Source: Ashinkailepas kermadecensis
Taxonomy: Eukaryota; Arthropoda; Thecostraca; Neolepadidae
Direction: 5' to 3'
NCBI GenBank assembly: GCA_034440615.1
Contig: JAOTOM010004553.1
Coordinates: forward strand, 192,501 to 256,500
DNA length: 64,000 bases
Shown in pieces: positions 57,701 through 64,000 of this stretch. The notes beneath the pieces are model-generated. The model saw nothing but the letters and a program-made list of their open reading frames with translations, ran no database searches and was not told where the DNA came from. Position 1 is the stretch's first letter, and the number at the start of each line of letters is the position of its first letter. The position numbers were made by a program, and so were the translations under genes.

Positions 57701-60700
57701 AATGTCTTGTTTGATCTAGTGTAGTTTCGGTTGTTAAGGGGGCTATCCCCCTTGGCTGCGCCTCTGATAGTATGCGTCAATATATTTCAGGTAATAGCCA
57801 GCCACGAGACTGCTTCAATGTTCAGTCAGGTACGACAGAACGAGGATAATTTTGGAAGAAAGCTTGACAATTATAAACACATATACATATACATACGCAC
57901 ACACACACATACATGCACACGCAAGTAAAAGTGTGCATGTGCACCAAAGCAGATGCCGGTGGCGGAGGTCACTCCTCGCATGTCCACTTTCTACAAGGTG
58001 TGGAAACTGCCACTCGGACCAGACACCACCGATACCGGTGAGGCGCGAGAGACGTGACAACTCTGACTCCATGTTGGGACCGGTCCGCGGATCTCTGGAG
58101 ACCGGTCCTAATCAGTGATCGGAGGAGAGACAACAAGAGAGAGGCCGTCGTTTTGGTAGCCCATCGGCCACAGCCGCATGTCTCGTCCAAGTCTTCGTCG
58201 TCGCCGAGTCCAGTTCAAGTTCCGCTTTCAATCAGATCCAGTTTCATACTCGTTTTTGCACCATAAATGTAAACACTACTGACTCCCTCCGATTTTGCTC
58301 ACTGCTCTGGCTCGGCGCTCGACCATCCGTTCGCGTTGGTGTGGAGTTCGGCGCGTACCAAAAACACCTATGCTGGTTGATGACCCAAACATCACATCAG
58401 GCTCGCGCTGGACTGGACTGGCAGCCACGTCTGGCGTTGACGGCACCGACGCTCATCGGCCTGCAAGCGCTCGCCTCGCCGGGCGTCTAGCAGCGGCGGC
58501 CGGCCGGCCGGGGCGATCACGTGACCTGCCGCCGGAAGTGGTCACGTGACTCAGCCGGCGGTGATTCAGAGCGCCGGCGGGTGTTTGTCGGCCACCGGCA
58601 GCCGACACGGCGGCCTCCGGTGAATGGGCCGAGTGAGACGTCGGCCGGCCAGATGGAGCCGAGATACGCGGCACCGCCAGCACGCCGGCGCCGCGACAAA
58701 CAGGCCCGCGCGCGCGCCGCAATCGTCAGTCGAACGAAAGGCGCGCCAACCCGTCCGCCACCGGAGCATAGAAAAAAGAAAGTGCCAGACGGTTTTTGGT
58801 CGGAACGTGGCCGGTGGGCGAGCCATTTGCATCACCCACTGCCGGTCACTCCCTGGTGAACAAATCAAGCCGCGAGCCGCACCGCCGGTGGCCCGCTTTT
58901 ACAAGAAACCGAACGTCGGCTGCACGGTTTGTCTAGCGAAACACTCCCAGGCGATACCAAGAGTAGAACATCGGCGGGGCAGGCGACGGTTCGCGCGCAT
59001 ATTCAGGCTCGCAATCGACATCGACGCCTGACGCATTCACGGTCCGCGACGACGCCCAAGGTCGGCGCGGGCGCTGTAAATCACGCGGCCCAGTTACCGC
59101 GCGCTTTGTGGCCAAAACGGGCGCTTTTTATGCGGCCTGTCAAAACAATGTGTCGTTTGTTGACGTGTCGGCGGCGCCAGGTACGCCACGACCATGCCAC
59201 CGCGCCCGGCTGGCCGCGACCGGCCGCGCCGAGCTGGGTCGAGGCCGCGCCAGCCGAGCTTACACAAGCCCGTGTGGCTACCGCCAAGCCGTGAACAGTC
59301 GCAACTAGTCGCGAGAAACCGCGGGAAAAACGCGGGAAACCGCGGGAAAACGCGACAAAACGCGGCCGCCCACTCCACCGATATGGACAATCGCTGGCTG
59401 GCTGGTCGGCATCTGATGGGTCGCTGGATAGTTAGGCTTGAGAGAACAGCTACCCCTTCGACACGACCAGCAAAACTTCCGATTACGATGCGATTAGTCA
59501 AACTTACGAAAATATTGTTCAGCTTTTCGGATGCTTTGATACGTGAGAAGCCAAATTTTCGATGTTCATATACACCGGGTAATTGGCTGTCTTAGTGCAG
59601 CATCCGTGACACACAGAGCCGTGGTGATATGAACGCTGTGTGCATTTCTCTGAGTGCCCAACCCTGTGGCAGGGGAGCTGTCTTGAAGGTGAGGGAGGAG
59701 GGGGAAAAGAGACATTTTGAAGTCGATTGTTCCATGCAACACCCATCGGATCAATGTTAAACTCGTCCAAAGTTGGGAAGGGAGAGGGCTCTGCTCTGCG
59801 ACTTCCGGGTTCCGTGCCCGTGGCTCGACCTATTCCAGAAGAGTATCTTGATGTTCAATATACACCTGAAGGGGGTTTTAAAATTGTACATAAATAAGTT
59901 GGGATTGCTGAGAATGGCCCAGATAATCACCTACGGCTAGAAAAACATCAATTGAATGTCAAGTCTTCGAATATCAAGTATTTTCTGGGATGATGGTCAT
60001 CAGACCAACAATGCGACAGCACCAATTACACAAGAAGGAGGTGGCTATATATTAAAAAAAAAAATAATTAACAAAAAAAAAAAGAAATATTTTTTTTTTT
60101 TAAATACAAAGCTGTTTTGGAGCAGATTTTCGACAGCTTTGGAGACAGCTTTTACTGGAAACTTAATAAATGCAATTTAGATGAATACGTAGATGTGTCG
60201 TGCAATTTCCGAGCACCATCCTTCAGATACCTGGCCGACATACAATACCACGGAGCCGTGGGCATCACCATATTTGTGCTGTCTTTACGACCAAGCTGTC
60301 ATTACGACCAAGGCCAAACGTCGTCGTTCAAATCATCTTAATTTCATCATCACGAAAAACCTACACCAGTTCGTTTGGCATCAAAAGACTGTTCATGACG
60401 CCATGATTCATTTCTTATTCACATCGGCTTTGGGGTTAAAGTAACAGACTTTGTTAGAGGCCTGCTGAAAATATACCATGTGTTGTCCAGCCCAGGTGAA
60501 ATATACGCTGAAGATATACAATGTTTTGTCCAGATCGGCTGAAATACAAGCTGGAGATATACAATATGTTGTCAAGATCAGCTGAAATCACACCATGAAA
60601 TTCGTTCTACTGAAACAACCTTAACCGGCCAAGCTTAGGCTTCAGCACGTTCAGGGTAGTCGTTGAACCACAGACAATGCTAAACATGGCAAGCTGTGTA

Positions 60701-61669
60701 TATGAGTCATTTGAATTGCTATTTCAACATCGACAAAATTGTTCCTTTCACGCGATAAGCATACTCACGGTCGTATATCTACCTAGCTTCTGTAGTTATT
60801 TTGGGTAGTTACCTCACCATGGAAAAGAGGAAACAATGGGTAAAATCAAAAGCTTTGGTCCAATGCCAATCTTTTACATGGGGTACCCCTTTTTTGTTTG
60901 GTAGTTTTGTCTACTTGCACTTGCAACGGTGGCATTCGAGAATATCACGGATATACGCCGGCGAGAGATATGGCATATACTTGAAGTCTTCACTTATAAT
61001 TGGTGATTTATAACAACTGCAGTGTTTGTTCTAATGCAGGGTGTAATATTGGGCAAAAGGGCAGGAATCTTAAAACCTGTACCAATCACATCAGGATGTA
61101 AATTTGCTACTTTAGATGACTTGTGGATATCGGAATTCAGTTGTGTCACACTTTATTATAGCAGATCCATAGAAGAACCTCTTCTCAGCTAGATAAGCTA
61201 ACAGAAGAGTATTCATTGTCTTAAAGCGTGGGCCACGGTAGCTCAATCTACAGGGAGTTGGACTCTTGATCTTAAGCTCGTGGGTTCGAATCCCACAACC
61301 GGCGGGATTACCGAGTTCGTCCGCGACCAACCGGCGTGAGGGGTTGGCGACGCTATATGACCCAGCAGTCGGATGCGCCGTCAGTTAGTTATTTGAGTTT
61401 AAGAGTGCTTCGACCAATGTCGGATGCGCCGTCAAAAGAACCCAAGTACCCAATTATCTTTCAAGTAGCGCATTCAGCTGTGACGGCGATGCACGTCAGA
61501 CAGTGTACGAGCCGTGCAGCGGCGCGTGGCCCGATATACGACTCACCGGGTACGACGGATCTCTGCCGTGCAGACCCAGACTGTCGCCGGGGAACAGGTC
61601 CTGGATCCGATCTAGCTGCGACAGATCGCCCCCGGACGTCGACACCAGCTGCAAGTAGAAGATGGCCAT
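33095..61669 (-). CDS. ARHGAP20: ARHGAP20-like Rho GTPase-activating protein (PH-RA-RhoGAP), ten exons
   Basis: Join on the minus strand: 61669-61547, 57157-56966, 47881-47667, 41580-41454, 39796-39519, 38514-38298, 37408-37295, 36651-36494, 35737-35412, 35004-33095. The sum is 3660 nt, 1219 residues plus stop. Every junction is GT-AG with matching phase (0,0,2,0,2,0,0,2,1). Domains: a basic RMKGLMRKRSAP segment; PH about 95-215; RA about 215-315; RhoGAP about 365-560; then a disordered proline-rich tail. The RhoGAP arginine finger is Arg402 in GIFR. Lys438 and Arg442 (KDFIR) and Asn511 complete the conserved site, so the domain should be active on Rho-family GTPases. Length and order match vertebrate ARHGAP20 (about 1190 residues). 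The first exon is the least certain part. Confidence 0.93.
35005..35411 (-). other. Intron 9
   Basis: Donor gtgagt after the AGC-T split codon, phase 1. No repeat array seen. Confidence 0.9.
35412..35737 (-). CDS. ARHGAP20: ARHGAP20-like exon 9: second half of RhoGAP
   Basis: Residues about 475-584. It encodes helices of the GAP fold with LLCHLLCVLHHI and SAANVAVCVGPSLL. The asparagine of the latter is the conserved residue that contacts the GTPase switch region. Acceptor tgccggcag, donor gtgagt. Confidence 0.95.
36494..36651 (-). CDS. ARHGAP20: ARHGAP20-like exon 8: RhoGAP helices with KDFIR
   Basis: Residues 423-475. LKDFIRSLPDALLGSDLYDEW contains the conserved Lys and Arg supporting the arginine finger. 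Acceptor cgtcctcag, donor gtgagt with phase 2; the split codon rejoins as Glu. Confidence 0.95.
36700..36960. other. Intron 7, repeat-free part
   Basis: Single-copy-looking DNA, with poly-T/poly-A near 36865-36885. No feature. Confidence 0.5.
37106..37246. repeat. 40-bp minisatellite in intron 7, 3.5 copies
   Basis: The unit starts cacaccggcagccc and ends ggcagacaactgc. Confidence 0.9.
37295..37408 (-). CDS. ARHGAP20: ARHGAP20-like exon 7: RhoGAP start with arginine finger
   Basis: Residues 385-422, starting DMLLQLFMKGPF. GIFRKSAN contains the catalytic arginine (residue 402). Both ends are phase 0; acceptor cttgtgttgcag, donor gtgagt. Confidence 0.96.
37762..37886. repeat. Inverted repeat (41-bp arms) in intron 6, dispersed family
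   Basis: The left arm 37762-37802 matches the reverse complement of 37846-37886 (about 36 of 41). A related single arm with its flank lies at 59476-59555. A MITE-like element, with no open frame supported. Confidence 0.8.
38298..38514 (-). CDS. ARHGAP20: ARHGAP20-like exon 6: RA-RhoGAP linker
   Basis: Residues about 313-384. A basic Lys-rich stretch (AKKKKVLKKSP) is followed by a Ser-rich linker and LFGQPLSRLCENEAVPKPIM. That last block is well conserved in vertebrate ARHGAP20 just before the GAP domain. Acceptor ccttgccag, donor gtgagt. Confidence 0.94.
38515..39140. other. Intron 5, repeat-free part
   Basis: No gene or array seen between exon 6 and the 48-bp minisatellite. Confidence 0.55.
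39169..39494. repeat. 48-bp minisatellite in intron 5, about 7 copies
   Basis: Unit blocks: acgccagcacgtcccgcccc and gccaactcggctacggcaga. Because 48 is a multiple of three, one frame reads a regular 16-residue repeat; it is intronic and not considered a gene. Confidence 0.96.
39495..39518 (-). repeat. (GT)n tract starting at the exon 5 splice donor
   Basis: On the coding strand the donor is gtatgtgtgtgtgtgtgtgt, i.e. intron 5 opens with a UG repeat in the RNA. The 48-bp minisatellite follows within 25 nt. Confidence 0.95.
39519..39796 (-). CDS. ARHGAP20: ARHGAP20-like exon 5: RA domain, main part
   Basis: Residues 220-312. Contains DYQLWV, EDAPYPLIGHELPFAIKM and KCQFIL, which align with the Ras-association region of ARHGAP20. 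This domain binds Rap/Ras-type GTPases in the vertebrate protein. Acceptor cctcgcccccag; donor gtatgt. Confidence 0.95.
40353..41278. repeat. 37-bp minisatellite in intron 4, about 25 copies
   Basis: The unit is ccacaaacgtcaccacgacc followed by agatctgacgacacgcg, with variant positions (gacgac/gacaac/gacggg; clusters of aaaggt). It fills more than half of the 1.66-kb intron. Confidence 0.97.
41454..41580 (-). CDS. ARHGAP20: ARHGAP20-like exon 4: PH end and RA start
   Basis: Residues about 177-219. RDLWYNKLNQM is the C-terminal helix expected of a PH domain; IQVVYYDQVNNIDF begins the RA fold. Acceptor ctgtccacag, donor gtgagt. The split Ser codon at the upstream junction is restored. Confidence 0.95.
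41802..42030. repeat. 58-bp minisatellite in intron 3, 4 copies
   Basis: Blocks gggcagatatggacccgaag and tccgttagtagagacatcag repeat at 58-bp spacing and are almost identical. Confidence 0.96.
42250..44240. other. CpG-rich part of intron 3
   Basis: Long overlapping open frames on both strands reflect base composition (CGGCCGGC runs), with no domain similarity. A retained CpG island or internal promoter cannot be excluded. Confidence 0.4.
44249..44297. repeat. 23-bp-arm hairpin at the SINE 5' end
   Basis: cctacccctagactactcgt... (44249-44271), TAG loop, then its reverse complement (44275-44297) with one mismatch. The right arm is the first 23 bases of the SINE, so its head is duplicated in inverse orientation. 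Confidence 0.93.
44275..44434 (+). mobile_element. tRNA-Val-derived SINE, copy 4 (in intron 3)
   Basis: Same family as the copies at 324, 683 and 2160, with B box gagttcgagtct and the same body. It lies antisense to the host gene. No clear target duplication; the upstream flank is the inverted head copy. Confidence 0.92.
45083..45195. repeat. Two-copy direct repeat in intron 3
   Basis: actcgtcttctcacgggt and gaccgtcgcgctgtc recur about 63 bp apart. Confidence 0.85.
45319..45446. repeat. 42-bp minisatellite in intron 3, 3 copies
   Basis: The unit starts ggaacaccgcgcgccgtgca and ends acgctggataag; the copies are nearly identical. Confidence 0.96.
45450..46960. other. Intron 3 stretch without recognised features
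   Basis: Some short repeats of ggacctcctgga-like text at 46370-46530. No gene. Confidence 0.5.
46967..47198. repeat. 29-bp minisatellite in intron 3, 8 copies
   Basis: The unit is cagccgagggtggccgccag plus tcccggcag. Confidence 0.97.
47231..47404. repeat. 58-bp minisatellite in intron 3, 3 copies
   Basis: The unit starts tagtcggcgatatgtgtcgc; the copies are identical except for one base. Confidence 0.97.
47667..47881 (-). CDS. ARHGAP20: ARHGAP20-like exon 3: PH domain core
   Basis: Residues 106-177. GLQSQERHLFLFTDMLLVAK, WLASCLDEV and FVVGWPTTNVVATF form the beta strands of the PH domain and match vertebrate ARHGAP20 closely. Acceptor cctccctcag, donor gtgaga, phase 2 at the 3' end. Confidence 0.96.
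48236..48790. repeat. 46-bp minisatellite in intron 2, about 12 copies
   Basis: The unit is gggttcaggtcagcggcgcc plus ggaggtgggtgcgggtggtt plus ctgggt. Each unit carries AGGTCA. Degenerate copies continue to about 48800. Confidence 0.97.
49110..49170. repeat. (GTGTGACG/A)n simple repeat
   Basis: An 8-bp unit with about 7 copies in intron 2. Confidence 0.93.
49200..50510. other. GC-rich intron 2 stretch
   Basis: Frames on both strands are open through composition only. No gene recognised. Confidence 0.45.
50517..50632. repeat. 32-bp minisatellite in intron 2, 3.5 copies
   Basis: The unit contains acccgcagcagcgtcacaggtc. Confidence 0.92.
50959..51294. repeat. 56-bp minisatellite in intron 2, 6 copies
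   Basis: The unit begins gagtcaggctgatacggtct and ends gtggagccgacgcagc. Confidence 0.97.
51430..51855. repeat. 35-bp minisatellite in intron 2, 12 copies
   Basis: The unit is accaagtgctgacataccga plus caccgccgcagccgc; the central copies are identical. Confidence 0.97.
51963..52030. repeat. 29-bp triplication containing tttgcatcat
   Basis: tattgtttgcatcatctccg occurs three times in a row, the last copy diverging. Confidence 0.85.
52040..53200. other. Intron 2 stretch without recognised features
   Basis: A loose accacgtcacca repetition at 52330-52440; otherwise nothing. Confidence 0.5.
53205..53882. repeat. 41-bp minisatellite in intron 2, about 15 copies
   Basis: The unit is ccacgccgtaccagctcggg plus cgccacccacgacccatcaa. 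The 5' part is more degenerate than the last 6 copies. Confidence 0.96.
53905..53970. repeat. (GTCCGGTG)n short tandem repeat
   Basis: An 8-bp unit, 6-7 copies, directly after the 41-bp minisatellite. Confidence 0.88.
54645..54731. repeat. (CCG)n trinucleotide repeat
   Basis: About 29 triplets of CCG/CCA/TCG in intron 2. The minus strand reads (CGG)n in the pre-mRNA. Confidence 0.96.
54740..55680. other. Intron 2 stretch without recognised features
   Basis: GC-rich DNA with no coding exon identified. Confidence 0.45.
55690..55870. repeat. 33-bp minisatellite in intron 2, 5 copies
   Basis: The unit contains acaccagctgataccac and ggtgcggga. Because 33 is a multiple of three, one plus-strand frame reads a regular 11-residue repeat. 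Confidence 0.9.
56335..56493. repeat. 54-bp minisatellite in intron 2, 3 copies
   Basis: The unit begins cctgccagcatcactagatg; exact 54-bp spacing (56335, 56389, 56443). Confidence 0.96.
56784..56861 (-). repeat. Conserved dispersed repeat, copy B
   Basis: Inverse-orientation match to 22108-22185, including cgtgatcgtgcataaagtgc. Confidence 0.8.
56966..57157 (-). CDS. ARHGAP20: ARHGAP20-like exon 2: basic N-terminal segment and first PH strand
   Basis: Residues 42-105. RMKGLMRKRSAPAV resembles the Lys/Arg-rich RRRSAP block upstream of the PH domain in vertebrates. AVQFTM is the first PH strand and joins exon 3 in frame. Acceptor cctgccgttgcag, donor gtgagt, both phase 0. Confidence 0.93.
57173..57516. 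repeat. 55-bp minisatellite in intron 1, about 6 copies, touching the exon 2 acceptor
   Basis: The unit is cagcggtcagcaccggctgg plus ggacacgcgcacacagagga plus ggccgacatcgcaga. The array begins about 16 bp from the exon 2 acceptor, so its last unit probably supplies the branch region. Confidence 0.96.
57583..57766. mobile_element. hAT-type MITE, 184 bp
   Basis: Imperfect inverted ends CAGTAGCGCAGCCA and TGGCTGCGCCTCTG, flanked by an 8-bp duplication ATAGCATG (57575-57582) / ATAGTATG (57767-57774). The 8-bp target duplication and CAG start fit hAT. Non-coding; in intron 1. Confidence 0.82.
57775..59470. other. Intron 1 stretch without recognised features
   Basis: A (CA)n-like acacacacacatacatgcac run near 57897-57920, then GC-rich DNA. 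No gene. Confidence 0.5.
59476..59555. repeat. Second copy of the intron 6 inverted-repeat family
   Basis: attacgatgcgattag, acttacgaaaatattg and gcttttcggatgctttg match 37820-37885 in reverse orientation and their flank. Only one arm is present. Confidence 0.7.
59560..61228. other. Intron 1 stretch without recognised features
   Basis: Poly-A/poly-T runs at 60055-60105. No gene. The 26-bp phrase ggtgaaatacNNgctggagatatacaat-like is loosely repeated at 60490-60570. Confidence 0.5.
61229..61400 (+). mobile_element. tRNA-Lys-like SINE sharing its body with the tRNA-Val family
   Basis: The head has tagctcaatctac (A-box region), a CTCTTGA anticodon-loop-like segment (CTT, lysine) and B box gggttcgaatccc. 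The body cgcgaccaaccggcgtgagg...ttggcgacgctatatgac is the same as in the tRNA-Val SINEs. The tail differs (gatgcgccgtcagttagtta), and gtcggatgcgccgtca is repeated 50 bp downstream. It is not a functional tRNA gene, as the acceptor ends do not pair. Confidence 0.82.
61547..61669 (-). CDS. ARHGAP20: ARHGAP20-like exon 1: probable first coding exon
   Basis: 41 codons from an ATG (61669-61667) with G at -3 and G at +4, to a gtgagt donor after a complete codon, phase-compatible with exon 2. It encodes a leucine-rich segment (IFYLQLVSTSG, LSQLDRIQDLF). An acceptor-like cctcctccag lies just upstream, so an internal exon with an earlier start is also possible. No homology confirms it. Confidence 0.55.
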
Positions 61670-63230
61670 CACTGGAGGAGGTCGGTTGGCCGCATCGCGG
61701 GCCGCGTGGCCGACGCAGCACTTCGAACGTCGCCCGACTATCCCCTAACGTTGGCTACCGTGCACGGGACACACACGCTGGCTTTGGGTCAGCACCTGGT
61801 CGCCGCGGGGCACGCACTGATGCGAGTCAGGTCAGTGGACACACCGCGGCCTGACCGAGCCGAGCACTGTGGCGGAGCTCGGCAGTTCCGCCCGCCGCCA
61901 GTCCGCCCCCGAGCCGCCTACGTCACGGCACCCGCCCGGGGTTCCGTACAAGTCCGCCCGACTGACTCACGGCTGCAGCTCGGTCGACCGGCGCCCGCTC
62001 GACCGTGCAGATTTGACCCTTACAGCAGCCGAGCTTGTTTGATTCCTTGAATGGCGGACTTCAAGGCAAACAAGTCAGGTGCCCGGGCGTGCGGAGGAAG
62101 ACGATTTTCATACCGGGTCCGTAAAAGTGTTTGCGAGAGGCGAATGAATGAGCCGGCACCCAGATGTGTGGGTACAGTCGCATACCGGCGAGGAAGCAAT
62201 CGACACACTCCCCTCCCCGCACCCAAACACGTGACCATGAAAACACACGCCTGGGCGTCAGCGCACACTATTCCGCGCCTAATAAGGAATGAATTGATAC
62301 ACGGCAGTTTCATTCTACCACACGGGCGTAACGAAAGCCACTCTCAATTCAAATGCAAAACGACACGATCGGTTAACACATATCTAACCTGCAGAGACCA
62401 CGACCTATATTCAACAGCTACACCGTGCCGATACTCATGATGGCATGCAAATAGCAACAGTACAAACGTCTCAAAGTACTCCTCTACCATCGCGTAATAG
62501 GATTAGGACACCGCTGACCGCCGAGACGGATATTGCAGTTGCGAGTTCACGGGAAGTAATCAGCATAATCTGAAGATGACGCGTGTCCGCTTCAAGCACG
62601 CAGTACATTCCTGGGCACAAGCAGGGAATGCTCTGCCCACCCACAAAGCCAATGTCGACACAAACCTCCAATCACCTGAATCATTCGTTCTTAAAAGACT
62701 GAGTCCGGAAAAAACGGTTGCATGCAGACTCGCCGCCGTCTGGCGAGAGACACGGAACATGACTCTCCAGGCCGCGATCGGCGCCGGCTGACACGAGCTC
62801 CGGCAGCGTCAACAGGCCAATCGTGACGCAGCGCGCTGACCTGACACGACCGGACGACACAGCGCGACCGGTCCCGACTCTGGGGCAAAGGATACACAAC
62901 GGAGGGAGGCAGGGAAGGATGGAGAGGAAGGGGCAGGACGGGTCAATGGATGGAGGGGAAAATGCAATGAAGGCGAGGCGGAAAAGAGGGGACATGGTCG
63001 GACGGATGCTGGTAGTTGTCTAACATCTGGTCGAATATTTTTATACATCGTGACCTGCCCACACTCCGCTTTGATTTCATGCCACGAACTCACTCCGAAC
63101 CGCCAGCTAACCTTCTCCCACACCTCTGTCTGACTTCACCCCGCGCCTTCCCTGCACCAAACCACGACCTGCGACCTGGCCCACGCCACAGTACGACATG
63201 GCCTTACACTTGACACGACACATGACCGAG
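61670..63230. other. Upstream flank of the RhoGAP gene
   Basis: May contain the 5' UTR and promoter. No TATA box or clear start element is identifiable. A purine-rich stretch lies at 62895-63000. Confidence 0.4.
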
Positions 63231-63237
63231 TCGACTC

Positions 63238-64000
63238 ACTCCCAGTCACCAGACGCTGCTGCCACTCACAGTCACCAGACGCTGCTGCCACTCACAGTCA
63301 CCAGACGCTGCTGCTAATCAGTCACCAGACGCCGCTGCCACTCACAGTCACCAGACGCAGCTGTCACTCCCAGTCACCAGACGCTGCTGCCACTCACAGT
63401 CACCAGACGCTGCTGCCACTCACAGTCACCAGACGCCGCTGCCACTCACAGTCACCAGACGCTGCTGCCACTCACAGTCACCAGACGCTGCTGCCACTCA
63501 CAGTCACCAGACGCTGCTGCCACTCACAGTCACCAGACGCTGCTGCCACTCCCAGTCACCAGACGCTGCTGCCACTCACAGTCACCAGACGCTGCTGCCA
63601 CTCACAGTCACCAGACGCTGCTGCCACTCACAGTCACCAGACGCAGCTGCCACTCCCAGTCACCAGACGCTGCTGCCACTCCCAGTCACCAGACGCTGCT
63701 GCCACTCCCAGTCACCAGACGCTGCTGCCACTCCCAGTCACCAGACGCTGCTGCCACTCACCGTCACCAGACGCTGCTGCCACTCCCAGTCACCAGACGC
63801 TGCTGCCACTCCCAGTCACCAGACGCTGCTGTCACTCCCAGTCACCAGACGCTGCTGCCACTCCCAGTCACCAGACGCTGCTGCCACTCACAGTCACCAG
63901 ACGCAGCTGCCACTCCCAGTCACCAGACGCTGCTGCCACTCCCAGTCACCAGACGCTGCTGCCACTCACAGTCACCAGACGCTGCTGCCACTCCCAGTCA
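63238..64000. repeat. 26-bp satellite, about 29 copies, continuing past the window
   Basis: The unit is gtcaccagacgctgctgcca plus ctcaca/ctccca. A two-variant pattern (caca versus ccca) and occasional cgcagctg variants give higher-order texture. One unit near 63315 is shortened. Confidence 0.98.

Noticed and set aside
61229..61305. Possible true tRNA-Lys gene
   Set aside because: The acceptor ends do not pair well and the sequence continues into the SINE body.

Overview
This is nuclear DNA from a multicellular animal: spliced genes with GT-AG introns, tRNA-derived SINEs, LINEs, a Ty3/gypsy LTR retrotransposon and many micro- and minisatellites. Very GC-rich, CpG-rich exons and a WSCD-type sulfotransferase would fit a marine invertebrate, perhaps a crustacean such as a barnacle, but the species cannot be fixed from the sequence.

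Two host genes are visible. (1) A WSCD-family sulfotransferase-like gene on the plus strand (coding 10841-12112, one exon of 423 codons with a splice acceptor just before the ATG). (2) A large minus-strand gene for an ARHGAP20-like Rho GTPase-activating protein. Its ten exons run from 61669 down to 33095. The spliced frame is 3660 nt, 1219 codons plus stop, with matching phases at all nine junctions. The order is an N-terminal region, PH, RA (Ras-association), RhoGAP and a long disordered proline-rich tail ending in a PDZ-ligand-like tetrapeptide.

Layout. 1-1.1 kb: a foldback DNA element broken by two SINEs, each with perfect target-site duplications. 2.1-2.3 kb: a third SINE. 2.7-7.4 kb: a young gypsy element (163-bp LTRs differing at one base, 5-bp target duplication) whose gag-protease-pol frame is cut by two in-frame TGA codons. 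7.7-10.75 kb: a broken CR1-like LINE on the minus strand. 10.8-12.1 kb: the sulfotransferase gene. 12.26-13.21 kb: a putative mobile element with hairpin-like ends and 15 exact AGGTCA/TGACCT motifs. 13.5-16.8 kb: an older LINE remnant invaded by a foldback carrying four TGACGTCA palindromes. 17-33 kb: gene-poor DNA with TA microsatellites, long inverted repeats and MITE-like elements. 33-61.7 kb: the RhoGAP gene. 63.2-64 kb: a 26-bp satellite running off the window.

The most striking large-scale property is that the RhoGAP introns are packed with at least fifteen unrelated GC-rich minisatellites (units of 29-58 bp, together about 5 kb), several of them next to splice sites. No bacterial-type system, CRISPR array or rRNA gene was seen.
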